From Candidatus Hydrogenedentota bacterium (GTDB lineage Bacteria; Hydrogenedentota; Hydrogenedentia; Hydrogenedentales; CAIZGN01): a DNA stretch of 34,721 nt. Where the stretch lies: NCBI GenBank assembly GCA_903932505.1, contig CAIZGN010000355.1, positions 1-34,721 on the forward strand, read 5' to 3'. Made by a program: the position numbers and the translations under genes. Below are positions 1 to 8,631 of this stretch, one piece after another. Under the pieces are notes generated by a model. It was not told the origin of the DNA, made no database searches, and saw nothing but the letters and a program-made list of their open reading frames with translations. Each line of letters starts with the position of its first letter. Position 1 is the first letter of the stretch.

Positions 1-770
1 GACTCGGTAATCGGTGCGCCCATGCTCAACGGCGGGGCAATGTCAGCATTGAAAGGCCGCCATGGGGCGGGGCCAAGCCACATATCCCAGTCCAGCCCTT
101 CAGGCACCGGCTGCGGCGGCAAATAGCACTCGGTCGGCGGCCCGCCGACACTGATGTACACTTCCTTTACCTCGCCGATTCGGCCGCTTTGCACCATTTC
201 ACAGGCGTGGCGAAAGCCTTCCTCGGAGCGCTGCTGACTGCCGGTCTGGAAAACCCGGTTGTAGCGTCGTACGGTTTCCACGAGCGCCTTGCCCTCATTG
301 ATGGTGAGGGTCATTGGCTTCTCGCAATACACGTCCTTTCGATTGCGCAACATCTCGATGGAGACAAGGGTGTGCCAGTGGTCGGGGGTGGCAATGATGA
401 CGGCATCAATATCCGGCCGCGCGGCGACCTCCCGAAAATCCTTGCAAGTGTCGATGCACTTGTACGTGCCCTTGCCGAACTGTTCAGCATAAGACATCTC
501 AGCCCGGCGTTTCTGGAGATCAAGACGGATTGATTCCACGTCGCACATAGCGACGATTTGAACCTCGCGCTGGGGAAGGAATGTCCCGGCGTGACCGTTC
601 ATCATCTTGCCCATACCCACCATGCCCAGCGTCAATCGATTGCTCGGCGCGTTCTGTCCCCACGCCGTCGACGGAAGCAAATTGGGGAACAGGGCAACGC
701 CTGCGCCCGCTGCCACCGTCTTGAGGAAATCTCTCCGGCCTTGGCCGGTCTTTCGGGTTCCACTTTTCAT
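1..770 (-). CDS. Tat-exported Gfo/Idh/MocA-family NAD(P)-dependent oxidoreductase (3' end outside window)
   Basis: About 256 residues are present; the C-terminal part lies left of position 1. Seen: the protein starts with a twin-arginine signal (RRDFLK about residues 12-17, then an Ala/Gly-rich hydrophobic stretch ending near STAWGQ), followed by a Rossmann fold (LGMVGMGKM near 47-55) and the family motifs ATPDHWH and CEKPM, the latter holding the conserved Lys of this family. Family knowledge: these enzymes oxidise or reduce sugars and sugar derivatives with NAD(P); Tat export means folding with cofactor before secretion. The ATG at 768-770 follows an AGGAG ribosome site with about 8 nt spacing. 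Substrate cannot be told from sequence. It stands alone, divergent from the flagellar operon. Secreted members of this family are abundant in Planctomycetes-like and Hydrogenedentes-like genomes. Confidence 0.9.
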   Translation of the reverse strand, partial: MKSGTRKTGQGRRDFLKTVAAGAGVALFPNLLPSTAWGQNAPSNRLTLGMVGMGKMMNGHAGTFLPQREVQIVAMCDVESIRLDLQKRRAEMSYAEQFGKGTYKCIDTCKDFREVAARPDIDAVIIATPDHWHTLVSIEMLRNRKDVYCEKPMTLTINEGKALVETVRRYNRVFQTGSQQRSEEGFRHACEMVQSGRIGEVKEVYISVGGPPTECYLPPQPVPEGLDWDMWLGPAPWRPFNADIAPPLSMGAPITE

Positions 771-880
771 TGACCACACTCCTGTGCGCAATACGGTTGG
801 CGCACTTTCGAATGAATCTGCCGGTCAGCCTGTTTTCCACATCGAAAACGAACGCCGCGCTCCGGCCAAATAACCTTATA

Positions 881-909
881 AGGCTACACCACTCAGCTTC
901 TCCCGTCAA
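881..909 (-). promoter_or_regulatory. Possible promoter for the Tat oxidoreductase
   Basis: On the minus strand TTGACG (904-909) is followed after 17 nt by TAGCCT (881-886). The -35 is good (5/6), the -10 poor (3/6). A 10-bp palindrome CCTTATAAGG (874-883) overlaps the -10 region and could instead supply a shifted -10. The rest of the 771-1197 intergenic stretch holds only this and the fliQ promoter; I see no gene in it. Confidence 0.3.
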
Positions 910-1079
910 ATGCGTGTTGACCTTGGTACGAGACGCTTCACGCCCTTGGATGTGCCACCCCAACCTGTGGGGGTGTCACATCGGGCCTAGGAAGCCGATG
1001 CTGGACTCCGCTCCCACATTTTTCTCATTTTCAACCCTTAAGAATCGGGTTTTCACCCGCTTTCTCATGACAATTATTA

Positions 1080-1108
1080 TTGACACGGCATACATGTTGT
1101 GGTATCCT
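1080..1108 (+). promoter_or_regulatory. Sigma70-type promoter of the flagellar export operon
   Basis: A perfect TTGACA (1080-1085) and TATCCT (1103-1108) are separated by exactly 17 nt, placing transcription start near 1115 and leaving a leader of about 80 nt before fliQ. The neighbouring AT-rich sequence supports it. No sigma54 (GG-N10-GC) or sigma28-type element is evident here, so this operon looks driven by the housekeeping sigma factor. Confidence 0.65.
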
Positions 1109-1197
1109 AAACTTGCGGCGGATTATATTGTGCCTACTGTCAAGTATTTTTGTACTTGATTGGGGGCGATCTGGGTCACGAACAGGCAGACCAAGTT

Positions 1198-1467
1198 ATG
1201 ACGATCGACTACGTATTGGAAGTCGGGCGGCAAGCGCTCATTGTGACGCTGTTGGCGTCAGCACCGATGCTATTGTCGGGGATGGTCATCGGTCTGCTGA
1301 TCAGCATTTTCCAATCCGTGACTCAGATACAGGAAATCACGCTCACCTTTGTCCCGAAAATCGTCGTGGTGATGGGTGCTTTTGTGATATGTCTGCCGTG
1401 GATCGCGGACATAGTGCTTATTTTCGTTCGGGAATTGTTCAGCAGCATTGATACCTTGACGTTGTAG
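1198..1467 (+). CDS. fliQ: Flagellar export apparatus protein FliQ
   Basis: 89 residues, the standard FliQ length. Two hydrophobic hairpin helices (about residues 15-40 and 52-78) flank the conserved SIFQSVTQIQE loop, diagnostic for FliQ and its type III secretion homologues. FliQ packs around the FliP/FliR core to form the export gate of the flagellar type III system in the inner membrane. I chose the ATG at 1198 (MTIDYV) because it gives the family N-terminus; an upstream in-frame start at 1150 would add an unrelated leader. It is the first gene of a fliQ-fliR-flhB-flhA-flhF-flhG run. The usual upstream partner fliP is absent: the next gene to the left is an unrelated oxidoreductase on the other strand. 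Confidence 0.93.
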   Translation: MTIDYVLEVGRQALIVTLLASAPMLLSGMVIGLLISIFQSVTQIQEITLTFVPKIVVVMGAFVICLPWIADIVLIFVRELFSSIDTLTL

Positions 1468-1488
1468 CGTCGGAGAAGAGGAAGGGTC

Positions 1489-1491
1489 ATG
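1489..1491 (+). other. fliR start codon context
   Basis: The ATG at 1489 is preceded by a purine-rich GAAGAGGAAGGG stretch that serves as a strong ribosome binding site and fixes the fliR start; it sits only 21 nt after the fliQ stop, consistent with one transcript. Confidence 0.6.
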
Positions 1492-2256
1492 GCGGAAATC
1501 GCGATCTTCAAGCTGTACATGCTGGTCGTGGCCCGTTTTGGCGGCATGATGGTATCGGCCCCGCTTCTTGGTGCGCGGAATTTCCCGACGGTGGCCAAAA
1601 TCGGAGTGACGGCATTAACGGCCCTCTTGTTGACGCCGGTATTGGCACCTTTGAAGGCGGACTTGCCGGATGACGCGGTTTCGTACGCGCTGATGGCTTC
1701 GGGCGAGCTGCTCGTGGGTATCGCGATCGGGTTTGTAATGACGCTGTTATTCGCGGCGGTGCAGCTTGGCGGTCAGATTATGGATTTGCAGACAGGCTTC
1801 GGGATGATGAACGTATTCAACCCGGCCTTTGAATCGCAATTCCCCATTTTCGGTTTTTTTCTGTTCATCGTCGCCGTGCTGTATTTGCTGGTGTCGGGTG
1901 GGCATCGGGACATGATTCGCGCGCTTGCCGCGACGTATGACCACATCCCTCCGGGCGGTTTCGTGGTGCGTCGCGAGCTGATGTGGGAGGTGGCGACGTG
2001 GGGCCGACACATGTTCGTGGACGGGTTGATGATATCGGCCCCGGTGGCTACGGCAATGGTGCTGGCGTATGCGACGCTGGGTTTGTTGAACAGGGCCATT
2101 CCCCAGATGCATTTGTTCGTCATTGGGTTTCCGATTACGATTGCCTCCGGTTTGTTTGTGACAGCCTTGAGTTTGGGGGTATATGCGGATCTGCTCGACG
2201 GCATGTTTGTACATATGTTTGAAGACGTGGGCACGCTGATACGCGGCCTGGGATAG
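1489..2256 (+). CDS. fliR: Flagellar export apparatus protein FliR
   Basis: 255 residues, normal for FliR, with five to six hydrophobic segments spread over the whole protein. The pattern VARFGGMMVSAPLLG near the N-terminus and the LQTGFGMMNVFNP segment in the middle are typical FliR signatures. FliR forms the export gate core with FliP and FliQ; proteins destined for the hook and filament pass through it. It lies 21 nt after fliQ and 6 nt before flhB, so the three are surely co-transcribed. Nothing is truncated. The only oddity is the missing fliP neighbour. Confidence 0.94.
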   Translation: MAEIAIFKLYMLVVARFGGMMVSAPLLGARNFPTVAKIGVTALTALLLTPVLAPLKADLPDDAVSYALMASGELLVGIAIGFVMTLLFAAVQLGGQIMDLQTGFGMMNVFNPAFESQFPIFGFFLFIVAVLYLLVSGGHRDMIRALAATYDHIPPGGFVVRRELMWEVATWGRHMFVDGLMISAPVATAMVLAYATLGLLNRAIPQMHLFVIGFPITIASGLFVTALSLGVYADLLDGMFVHMFEDVGTLIRGLG

Positions 2257-2262
2257 CGGTAA

Positions 2263-3369
2263 ATGGCGGAAGACTCCGGCGGAGACAAATCACTCCCGGC
2301 AAGTGCGCAGAAGAAAAGCAAAGCGCGCAATGAAGGGAATGTGGCGCGCAGCCAAGACCTGAGCGCGGGCGCGGTGCTTGCGCTCGCCTTGCTGGCGCTG
2401 GTTCTTTTCGGCCGCACCTCGATGGAGTCGATGGTGGACGCCGGCCGATTTTTCCTCGGCAACGTCGGCGACATGAAGCTGGACGATACCTCGCCCCAGA
2501 CGCTGGCCATCCAGGTTTGCTCTTGGACGGCGCAAGGTTGCTGGAAGATTATTTTGGTGCTGCTGGTCGGCGGGGTTGCAATGAATATCCTGCAGGTGGG
2601 CGTGATGTTCACCGGCACGCCCCTGCAGCCCAAACTTGAGCGCCTGAACCCTCTGACGGGGATGGGACGGTTCTTCTCGATGCGGTCGGGAATGGAGCTA
2701 GTGAAATCGGTGGCGAAGCTGCTGGTGGTGATGGCGGTAGTCTATTTTGCGTTGCGGACGCGGGTGCGCGAGCTGCCGTACTTGATGGAATTGACGCCGT
2801 GGGCACTGGTGGTGGAGGTTTCGCAGCTTGTGGTGGCGCTTTGGTGGCGCATTGCGCTGATGATGTTGATGATCGGGATTGTGGATTACGGCTACCAATG
2901 GTGGCAGCATGAACAGGACTTGCGCATGACGCACCGCGAGGCGCGCGAGGAAGCCAAGGAACTCGAAGGTGACCCGCACATCAAGCGCCGGATTCGGCAG
3001 TTGCAGCGACAGGCGGCAACGCAACGGATGATGAAGGATGTGCCGCTCGCGGACGTGATCATCACGAACCCGACGCATTATGCGGTGGCATTGCGCTATG
3101 ACCAGAAAGCGATGTTGGTTCCCCGCGTGACAGCGAAGGGTGCGCGGCTGATCGCACAGCGCATCCGTGATATCGCCGTGGAGCATGATGTGCCGATCAT
3201 CCAGAAACCGGAATTGGCGCGGGCAATATTCCGCACGGTCGAAGTCGGGCATCCGATTCCGGAGAATCTCTTCGTGGCAGTGGCTGAAGTTTTGTCGTAT
3301 GTGTATCGCATTGACCGTCGCGAACAAAAGCGTCGCGAACGGGACATGCCGATGCGTAAAACCGGATAA
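2263..3369 (+). CDS. flhB: Flagellar export switch protein FlhB
   Basis: 368 residues. The N-terminus carries the lysine/glutamate-rich lead-in (KKSKARNEGNVARSQDLS, about 17-34), followed by four membrane segments (about 37-50, 94-113, 145-165, 186-208). The cytoplasmic domain holds the autocleavage motif N269-P270-T271-H272, the same numbering as in Salmonella FlhB. Cleavage between Asn and Pro switches export from rod/hook to filament substrates. It begins 6 nt after fliR. The key catalytic residues are intact, so a functional switch is expected. Confidence 0.96.
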   Translation: MAEDSGGDKSLPASAQKKSKARNEGNVARSQDLSAGAVLALALLALVLFGRTSMESMVDAGRFFLGNVGDMKLDDTSPQTLAIQVCSWTAQGCWKIILVLLVGGVAMNILQVGVMFTGTPLQPKLERLNPLTGMGRFFSMRSGMELVKSVAKLLVVMAVVYFALRTRVRELPYLMELTPWALVVEVSQLVVALWWRIALMMLMIGIVDYGYQWWQHEQDLRMTHREAREEAKELEGDPHIKRRIRQLQRQAATQRMMKDVPLADVIITNPTHYAVALRYDQKAMLVPRVTAKGARLIAQRIRDIAVEHDVPIIQKPELARAIFRTVEVGHPIPENLFVAVAEVLSYVYRIDRREQKRRERDMPMRKTG

Positions 3370-3384
3370 TAGGGAATCGAGCAG

Positions 3385-5475
3385 TTGGCAGTACCGGCCC
3401 AACAGATGCTGAAGCGCGGACAACGGTTGCTGGCGAAAAACCAGGATCTGGTGCCCTCTTTGGCCGTTGTAGGCGTGATGGTGATCATGCTGATCCCGCT
3501 TCCAACCGCGATTCTGGATCTCTTGCTCACCGTCAATATCTCGCTTTCCGTGGTGGTGTTGCTGGCCACGCTGTATATGCTGCGGCCCGTCGAATTTGCT
3601 GTTTTTCCATCGCTATTGCTCGTATTGACGCTGTTCCGTCTGGGCCTGAACGTGGCGTCGACGAAGCTGATCCTGGGGCAAGCCTATGCGGGCGAGGTCA
3701 TCAACACGTTTGGCAGTTTCGTCACCAGCGGGAACATTTTTGTAGGGGTGGTGATATTCTCGATCCTCGTGGTGATCCAGTTCGTGGTGATCACACGAGG
3801 CGCGACCCGCATCTCGGAAGTGGCCGCACGGTTCACGTTGGACGCTATGCCCGGAAAGCAGATGGGGGTGGATTCGGATTTGAACGCCGGACTTATCAAT
3901 GAAGAGGAAGCACGGCAGCGGCGACGGGACATCGAGCGCGAAGCAGATTTTTACGGGGCCATGGATGGAGCGACGAAGTTCGTGCGCGGGGACGCCATCG
4001 CCGGGCTGATCATCACGATCATCAACATCGTCGTGGGCTTTATCATCGGCGTTGCGATGTTAGGCCTTGATTTCGCGGAATCAGCGGCGGTGTACACGCG
4101 ACTGACCATCGGGGATGGTCTGGTGAGCCAGATTCCGTCGCTGGCTGTTTCGGTAGCGGCTGGCATGGTGGTGACGCGGACCGCATCGGAAAGCAATCTC
4201 GGTGCCGACCTAACCACACAATTTATGCGCTACCCACGGGCGCTGGGTGTGAGCGCGTTCATGCTGGCGCTCTTTGGCGTGGTGCCCGGGATGCCCACGG
4301 TGCCCTTCCTCATGGTGGGCTCGGTGTTGGGCTTCGCCGCGTACTTGAGCCATGAAGCGAAGGAGCAGGAGAAAACACGTTCCTCCGAGGAGAAGGAAAT
4401 CGCGCGGGAGGCGGCCTCTGAAGAGAAACCTGAACGCACAGAAGATTTGTTGCGGGTGGATCCGCTGAAGATTGAACTGGGCTATGGACTGATTGCCTTG
4501 GCCGATCCCAAACAGGGTGGAGATTTGTTAACGCGTATCCAGATCATCCGTCAGCAGGCGGCCACCAAGATGGGGTTCGTCGTGCCCGTGATTCGCATCG
4601 TGGACAATATGCGCCTGAGACCCAATGAATACCGGATCAAACTTCGGGAATCGGTGCTTGCCTCGTATGAATTACTGCCGGATCATTTCCTGGCGATGAA
4701 CCCGGGGCTTGTGGAGGAAGACATCGATGGGCATCCCACGGAGGAGCCGGCCTTCGGACTGCAGGCCTTGTGGGTGGCGCGCACAAACCGTGATCGCGCC
4801 GAACGGGTGGGCTACACGATTGTGGAACCGTCGGCCGTGCTCGCCACGCATCTGACGGAACTGCTTTACGCACACGCCGATGAACTGGTGACCCGCGAGG
4901 ATGTGCAAACCCTGCTGAAGCATCTGAAGGAAACCGCGCCGACGGTCGCGGATGAACTGGTGCCGAACATCCTGACACTGGGCGAAGTCCAGAAGGTGCT
5001 GCACAATCTGTTGCGCGAGCGCGTGAGTGTGCGCAATCTCGAGACGATATTCGAGGTGCTCTGCGATTATGGGCCGCGCACAAAGGATATTGAAGTGCTG
5101 ACAGAATATGCGCGGCACTCCCTGGGGCGCGAGATCTGTGCGAGTTATGTGGATGAACGAAATGCCCTGTATGTGGTAACGCTGGATCCGGCACTCGAGC
5201 GCGAGGTGCTGGACGCGGTTGCCCGGGGTGATTCCAGTGAGTTTCTTCCAGTTTCCCCGGAGCGTGCCGACCAGATTGCGGATCGGACCGCGCGGGCGGT
5301 GCAGCCCCTGGTATTGGCTGGACAAGATCCGGTGGTATTGACGTCAGCACCGGTTCGCCGTCATTTCCGACGCATTGTTGAGCGCCGCATCCCAAAGGTG
5401 GTGGTGCTTTCGTATCATGAACTCGATCCAGCGGTACATTTGCAGAGTGAGGGGCAAGTCCGGATGGATAACTAG
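3385..5475 (+). CDS. flhA: Flagellar export pore protein FlhA
   Basis: 696 residues from a TTG start at 3385, behind an AGGGA site 9 nt upstream; an in-frame ATG at 3406 (MLKRGQ) is an alternative that shortens it by seven residues. The N-terminal half has about eight membrane helices. The FHIPEP family signature is clear at about 142-165 (RISEVAARF then PGKQMGVDSD), followed by RGDAIAGLI. The C-terminal half is the soluble domain that docks chaperone-substrate complexes. An acidic/basic linker (about 330-350, EKTRSSEEKE) joins the two. FlhA forms the nonameric export ring and couples proton flow to export. It lies 15 nt after flhB. Confidence 0.96.
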   Translation: MAVPAQQMLKRGQRLLAKNQDLVPSLAVVGVMVIMLIPLPTAILDLLLTVNISLSVVVLLATLYMLRPVEFAVFPSLLLVLTLFRLGLNVASTKLILGQAYAGEVINTFGSFVTSGNIFVGVVIFSILVVIQFVVITRGATRISEVAARFTLDAMPGKQMGVDSDLNAGLINEEEARQRRRDIEREADFYGAMDGATKFVRGDAIAGLIITIINIVVGFIIGVAMLGLDFAESAAVYTRLTIGDGLVSQIPSLAVSVAAGMVVTRTASESNLGADLTTQFMRYPRALGVSAFMLALFGVVPGMPTVPFLMVGSVLGFAAYLSHEAKEQEKTRSSEEKEIAREAASEEKPERTEDLLRVDPLKIELGYGLIALADPKQGGDLLTRIQIIRQQAATKMGFVVPVIRIVDNMRLRPNEYRIKLRESVLASYELLPDHFLAMNPGLVEEDIDGHPTEEPAFGLQALWVARTNRDRAERVGYTIVEPSAVLATHLTELLYAHADELVTREDVQTLLKHLKETAPTVADELVPNILTLGEVQKVLHNLLRERVSVRNLETIFEVLCDYGPRTKDIEVLTEYARHSLGREICASYVDERNALYVVTLDPALEREVLDAVARGDSSEFLPVSPERADQIADRTARAVQPLVLAGQDPVVLTSAPVRRHFRRIVERRIPKVVVLSYHELDPAVHLQSEGQVRMDN

Positions 5476-5566
5476 CTCCGACATAGCGGTGAAATGAGTG
5501 AGTGAACAGACGGTGGCAAGAGCCCCGCGGTTCGTCAGGGTAAGAAGCAGCATTGGGAAAACGCCC

Positions 5567-6898
5567 ATGGGACAACAGCTAAAAAAAGTCTACGGACTTA
5601 CAATGAACGAAGCGTACGAGACGGCGCGCAAGAAATACGGCCCCAACGCCATTTTTCTGGGCACCCACGTCGTGCGAGATCGCGGGCTGCTCGGCTTACT
5701 CGGGTTGAAGAAAAAGGTTGAACTTACGGTATCGGTGGAAGAACCTGCGGGTGCGTCTCCGCAAAGAAAGCCCAGTGCTGTGGAAAAAAAATACGTTGCC
5801 AACAGCCGCCCCAGCACCACCCCGGAAATGCCGGACACCGTGCAGTTCTTTGAAAAGCTGGTGCGCGATGCGCAGGAGCGCATGCAGGGGCAGAGCGTGC
5901 CGCCCGCAAAGGGACGGTCGCAACAACAGACCCGGCCCGTGGCCGCCGGGGCGATGGACGGCACCGATGCCTCCCCGCTCATCCCGTTCCCACGGCGCAA
6001 GGAACAGGAGGAGGCCGCACCCACGGATCTGCAGCGTGAGCTGAGTGAGATCCGGCAGATGGTGCAGGTCATCTACGCGGAGAGCCCGGGCGCGGGGCTT
6101 CCTGCGGAATTTGCGCCACACTATCGGACTCTGGTGAGCCGAGGCGTGTCTCGCAAAGTGGCGGCGGGTCTGATCGGCGCGGTGCTGCGCGATAGCGACC
6201 TGTCGGTTTTGCGTGATGCGCGGATCTTCTCTGAGCGTCTCCACGTGGAGATGCGTCGTCTGCTGTACACGACCGGGGGGCTGCAACTGCAACAGGGTCA
6301 GTGCCGTGTGGTGGCGCTGTGCGGCCCCACGGGTGTGGGAAAGACAACGAATCTGGCGAAGCTGGCCGCACATTTCAGCGTGTCCGGTCTGGCCAGTGTG
6401 GGATTGATCACGGCAGACACCTACCGGGTGGGCGCGGCAGAGCAGCTCCGGGTCTACGCAAACATCATCGGCCTGCCGTTGCGCGTGGTGCACAACCCCA
6501 AGGAGGTGCGCGCCGCGCTCGCGGAATTTCGGGATTTCGATCTCGTACTGATGGACACGGCGGGCAGCAGCCAGTTTAACCTGGAACAAATCAATGAACT
6601 GAAAGGGATTCTGCACGCGGCACGTCCCGATGATGTGCTATTGGTGATGAGCGCGAGCACGCAGCTGGATGACTTGCGCAATGTCACGGCCAATTACAAG
6701 TGCCTTAATCCCACTTCCATTCTATTCGGAAAACTTGACGAAACACGGCAGTATGGGGCGCTCTTCAGTGTGCTGATGGAGGCCGGACTGCCGTTGTCCT
6801 ATGTCAGCGTGGGCCAGAACGTCCCCGACGACCTTCGGGTCGCCGCGCCGGGCATGGTGGCCAACCTGATTTTGGGAGGGAGTGAACACCATGGCTGA
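5567..6898 (+). CDS. flhF: Flagellar biosynthesis SRP-like GTPase FlhF
   Basis: 443 residues. The G domain has the P-loop GPTGVGKTT (253-261), followed by ITADTYRVGAAEQLR and DTAGS, all hallmarks of the SRP-GTPase subfamily. FlhF sets flagellar position and number, typically at the cell pole, in partnership with FlhG. I chose ATG 5567 because the product then begins MGQQLKKVYGLTM, matching the family N-terminus (basic strand, then helix and the GPNAIFLGT segment). A GTG at 5498 is in frame and would add 23 residues without family resemblance; both have only modest ribosome sites. A low-complexity Pro/Gln-rich linker lies between the N-terminal and GTPase parts. It follows flhA by 91 nt and overlaps flhG by 8 nt. 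Confidence 0.93.
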   Translation: MGQQLKKVYGLTMNEAYETARKKYGPNAIFLGTHVVRDRGLLGLLGLKKKVELTVSVEEPAGASPQRKPSAVEKKYVANSRPSTTPEMPDTVQFFEKLVRDAQERMQGQSVPPAKGRSQQQTRPVAAGAMDGTDASPLIPFPRRKEQEEAAPTDLQRELSEIRQMVQVIYAESPGAGLPAEFAPHYRTLVSRGVSRKVAAGLIGAVLRDSDLSVLRDARIFSERLHVEMRRLLYTTGGLQLQQGQCRVVALCGPTGVGKTTNLAKLAAHFSVSGLASVGLITADTYRVGAAEQLRVYANIIGLPLRVVHNPKEVRAALAEFRDFDLVLMDTAGSSQFNLEQINELKGILHAARPDDVLLVMSASTQLDDLRNVTANYKCLNPTSILFGKLDETRQYGALFSVLMEAGLPLSYVSVGQNVPDDLRVAAPGMVANLILGGSEHHG

Positions 6899-7754
6899 CC
6901 AAGCACAAAGACTTCGAGAGATGATGTGGAATGCGCGAAACACGGCGCGTGTGATTGCTGTGACGAGCGGTAAAGGGGGCGTAGGAAAGACGAGCACCAG
7001 CGTGAACCTCGCCATCACCCTTGCCGCGATGGGGCGGCGGGTGATCGTGATTGATGCGGATCTCGGCCTCGCCAATGTCGAGGTACTGATGGGGCTTGGC
7101 TCCATGTACAACCTCGAGCAGGTGATCGAGGGTGAGCGTCGCATGAAGGACATCCTTGTGCGCGCCCCCGGCGGCATACAAGTGGTTCCCGGATCTTCTG
7201 GACTCGCGAAGATTGCGGATCTGACTGCGGCAGGCCGGGACAATGTCCTGGCGGGCCTGCGGGACATCCAAGGCGAGGCGGATTTCATCATCATCGACAC
7301 AATGGCCGGTATTGGACGCAACGCCGTGGCCTTTGCGACGGCTGCGGACGAGGTCGTGCTGGTCACGACGCCCGAGCCTTCCTCAATCGTCGATGCGTAT
7401 GCAATGCTCAAGACCATCCACGCGAACCGCGAAAATGCGGTGATACGGCTCTTAGTGAATATGACGGCGAGTCAGGAGCAGGCCAAGGCGGTAGCCAGCA
7501 AGCTTTCGGGCGTGTCGCAAAATTATCTGGGCAAGAATTTGGCGTTTCTCGGATTTCTCCCCCGCGACCCGCATGTGTCCCAGGCGGTGATGCAGAGCCA
7601 GCCGTTTACGCTCGCGTACCCGAACTGCCCGGCCGCAAAGTTCATGCAGGTGGTGGCCAATCGCCTGGCCCATCAGCCGGTGGCCGCAGAACCGTCTCAG
7701 GGCGGCTTCCTCAAGCGTTTTGCCCGCAATTTCGGGCTGGCCAGCAACGGTTAG
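6891..7754 (+). CDS. flhG: Flagellar number regulator FlhG (FleN/MinD-like ATPase)
   Basis: 287 residues. Residues 3-9 read DQAQRLR, the DQAxxLR motif by which FlhG stimulates the FlhF GTPase. The deviant Walker A KGGVGKT (28-34), the strand VIVIDADLGLANV and the IIIDTMAGIG segment define a MinD/ParA-type ATPase. FlhG limits flagellar number and counteracts FlhF. ATG 6891 lies behind a GGGAGGGAG ribosome site; the GTG at 6882 is less likely because it would bury that site. The gene overlaps the end of flhF by 8 nt, so translation is coupled. It ends the operon, 22 nt from a convergent gene, and no obvious terminator hairpin fits that gap. Confidence 0.94.
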   Translation: MADQAQRLREMMWNARNTARVIAVTSGKGGVGKTSTSVNLAITLAAMGRRVIVIDADLGLANVEVLMGLGSMYNLEQVIEGERRMKDILVRAPGGIQVVPGSSGLAKIADLTAAGRDNVLAGLRDIQGEADFIIIDTMAGIGRNAVAFATAADEVVLVTTPEPSSIVDAYAMLKTIHANRENAVIRLLVNMTASQEQAKAVASKLSGVSQNYLGKNLAFLGFLPRDPHVSQAVMQSQPFTLAYPNCPAAKFMQVVANRLAHQPVAAEPSQGGFLKRFARNFGLASNG

Positions 7755-7776
7755 GGAACAAACCCGCAAGACATTT

Positions 7777-8367
7777 CTAGTCGCGTTTCCGCTTTGCGAT
7801 GAGTCCGTTGATGACGGCGATTCGGAGGCGTGCGCCACCGATTCGGCCCGTGTTGGCGTCAAGCACTTTGAAATCAACGCGGGTGCCAAAATGGCGCGGC
7901 CGATAGCACACCCAGACGGGGTACCAGAAAAGGTCGACTTCTTCGACCGCCTGCACGATGGGCTTGAACAGGCGGCGTTGACGGAGGGTGTAGTAGAGAA
8001 GTCCCTTGCGGCCGAGGTCACAGGCTGCCGACTCTTCGATGGTGGGCTCGAAGGTTTCTTCCTCGATATCACGAAGGGCAAAGTGGCTGGTGGCCTCCAA
8101 CACGTGGACGTGTCCACCGCAACCATCGACCGACACCCAGATATCGTCACTCGGCTTGCCCCGCAACTGGGTGCTCAGTCGAACTGCATAGGCGGGCATC
8201 CAGAGCGTCTCGACAAAGGGCGGGATCCGGCTGGCGGGGTCACCTGGTTGGGCGACACCAATGGAACGGCAAATCAGTCCATATAGATTTAAAAGGCGGG
8301 GGCGGTTAAAGATCGAAACCGCCTCCCCGCCGGTGTAGCGCAAAGGAAGAGCAAGCAGACGTTTCAC
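7777..8367 (-). CDS. Uncharacterised 196-residue protein, last gene of the symporter operon
   Basis: I do not recognise the family. The protein has no signal peptide or membrane helix and looks cytoplasmic. Visible features: VDGCGGHVHVLEATSHFALRD in the first half, an acidic EEETFEPTIEES stretch, then the aromatic segment FWYPVWVCYRP followed by RVDFKVLDANTG and a basic C-terminus (AKRKRD). The YPxWV-then-DFKVLD pattern resembles a small domain seen at the end of some uncharacterised proteins, but I cannot name it. Start is GTG at 8367, 6 nt after the preceding stop, so it is probably translationally coupled to the 81-residue gene upstream. Its position as fourth gene suggests a role with the symporter, which is inference only. 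Confidence 0.75.
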   Translation of the reverse strand: MKRLLALPLRYTGGEAVSIFNRPRLLNLYGLICRSIGVAQPGDPASRIPPFVETLWMPAYAVRLSTQLRGKPSDDIWVSVDGCGGHVHVLEATSHFALRDIEEETFEPTIEESAACDLGRKGLLYYTLRQRRLFKPIVQAVEEVDLFWYPVWVCYRPRHFGTRVDFKVLDANTGRIGGARLRIAVINGLIAKRKRD

Positions 8368-8373
8368 AACCAG

Positions 8374-8619
8374 TTATTTCTTGGCCGCGCTGCGTCGCTT
8401 GAGCAATTGGCCGTAGAACATGCCGATGCAACCACCGCCGACCAGCGTTACCCCGGCGCAGAAATTCACGACCGCTGCGTGTATGTTGGAGAGGGAAAAG
8501 AACGTGCCGAATACGACAGGAATCCCAATCACGAAGATATACAGACCGATGGCAAAATAGGTCTCACCATCCCGTTTCTGGATGTCAACAGGTTCTTCTT
8601 TGGCATCAAGGAGATCCAT
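8374..8619 (-). CDS. Small two-helix membrane protein, third gene of the symporter operon
   Basis: 81 residues with a short charged N-terminus (about 1-20), a helix at about 22-43 (IGLYIFVIGIPVVFGTFF), a second helix at about 49-70 rich in Gly (VTLVGGGCIGMFYG), and a basic tail KRRSAAKK that should stay in the cytoplasm. ATG at 8617-8619 follows GGAG with about 9 nt spacing, a convincing start. It lies 12 nt after the stop of the signal-peptide protein. Small membrane subunits accompany some secondary transporters, so an accessory role for the symporter is plausible, but no family was recognised. Confidence 0.75.
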   Translation of the reverse strand: MDLLDAKEEPVDIQKRDGETYFAIGLYIFVIGIPVVFGTFFSLSNIHAAVVNFCAGVTLVGGGCIGMFYGQLLKRRSAAKK

Positions 8620-8631
8620 GAATATCAGCTC

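Noticed and set aside
874-883. Palindrome CCTTATAAGG as an operator
   Set aside because: Only 10 bp, a single copy and no known regulator fits; it can arise by chance in AT-rich intergenic sequence.
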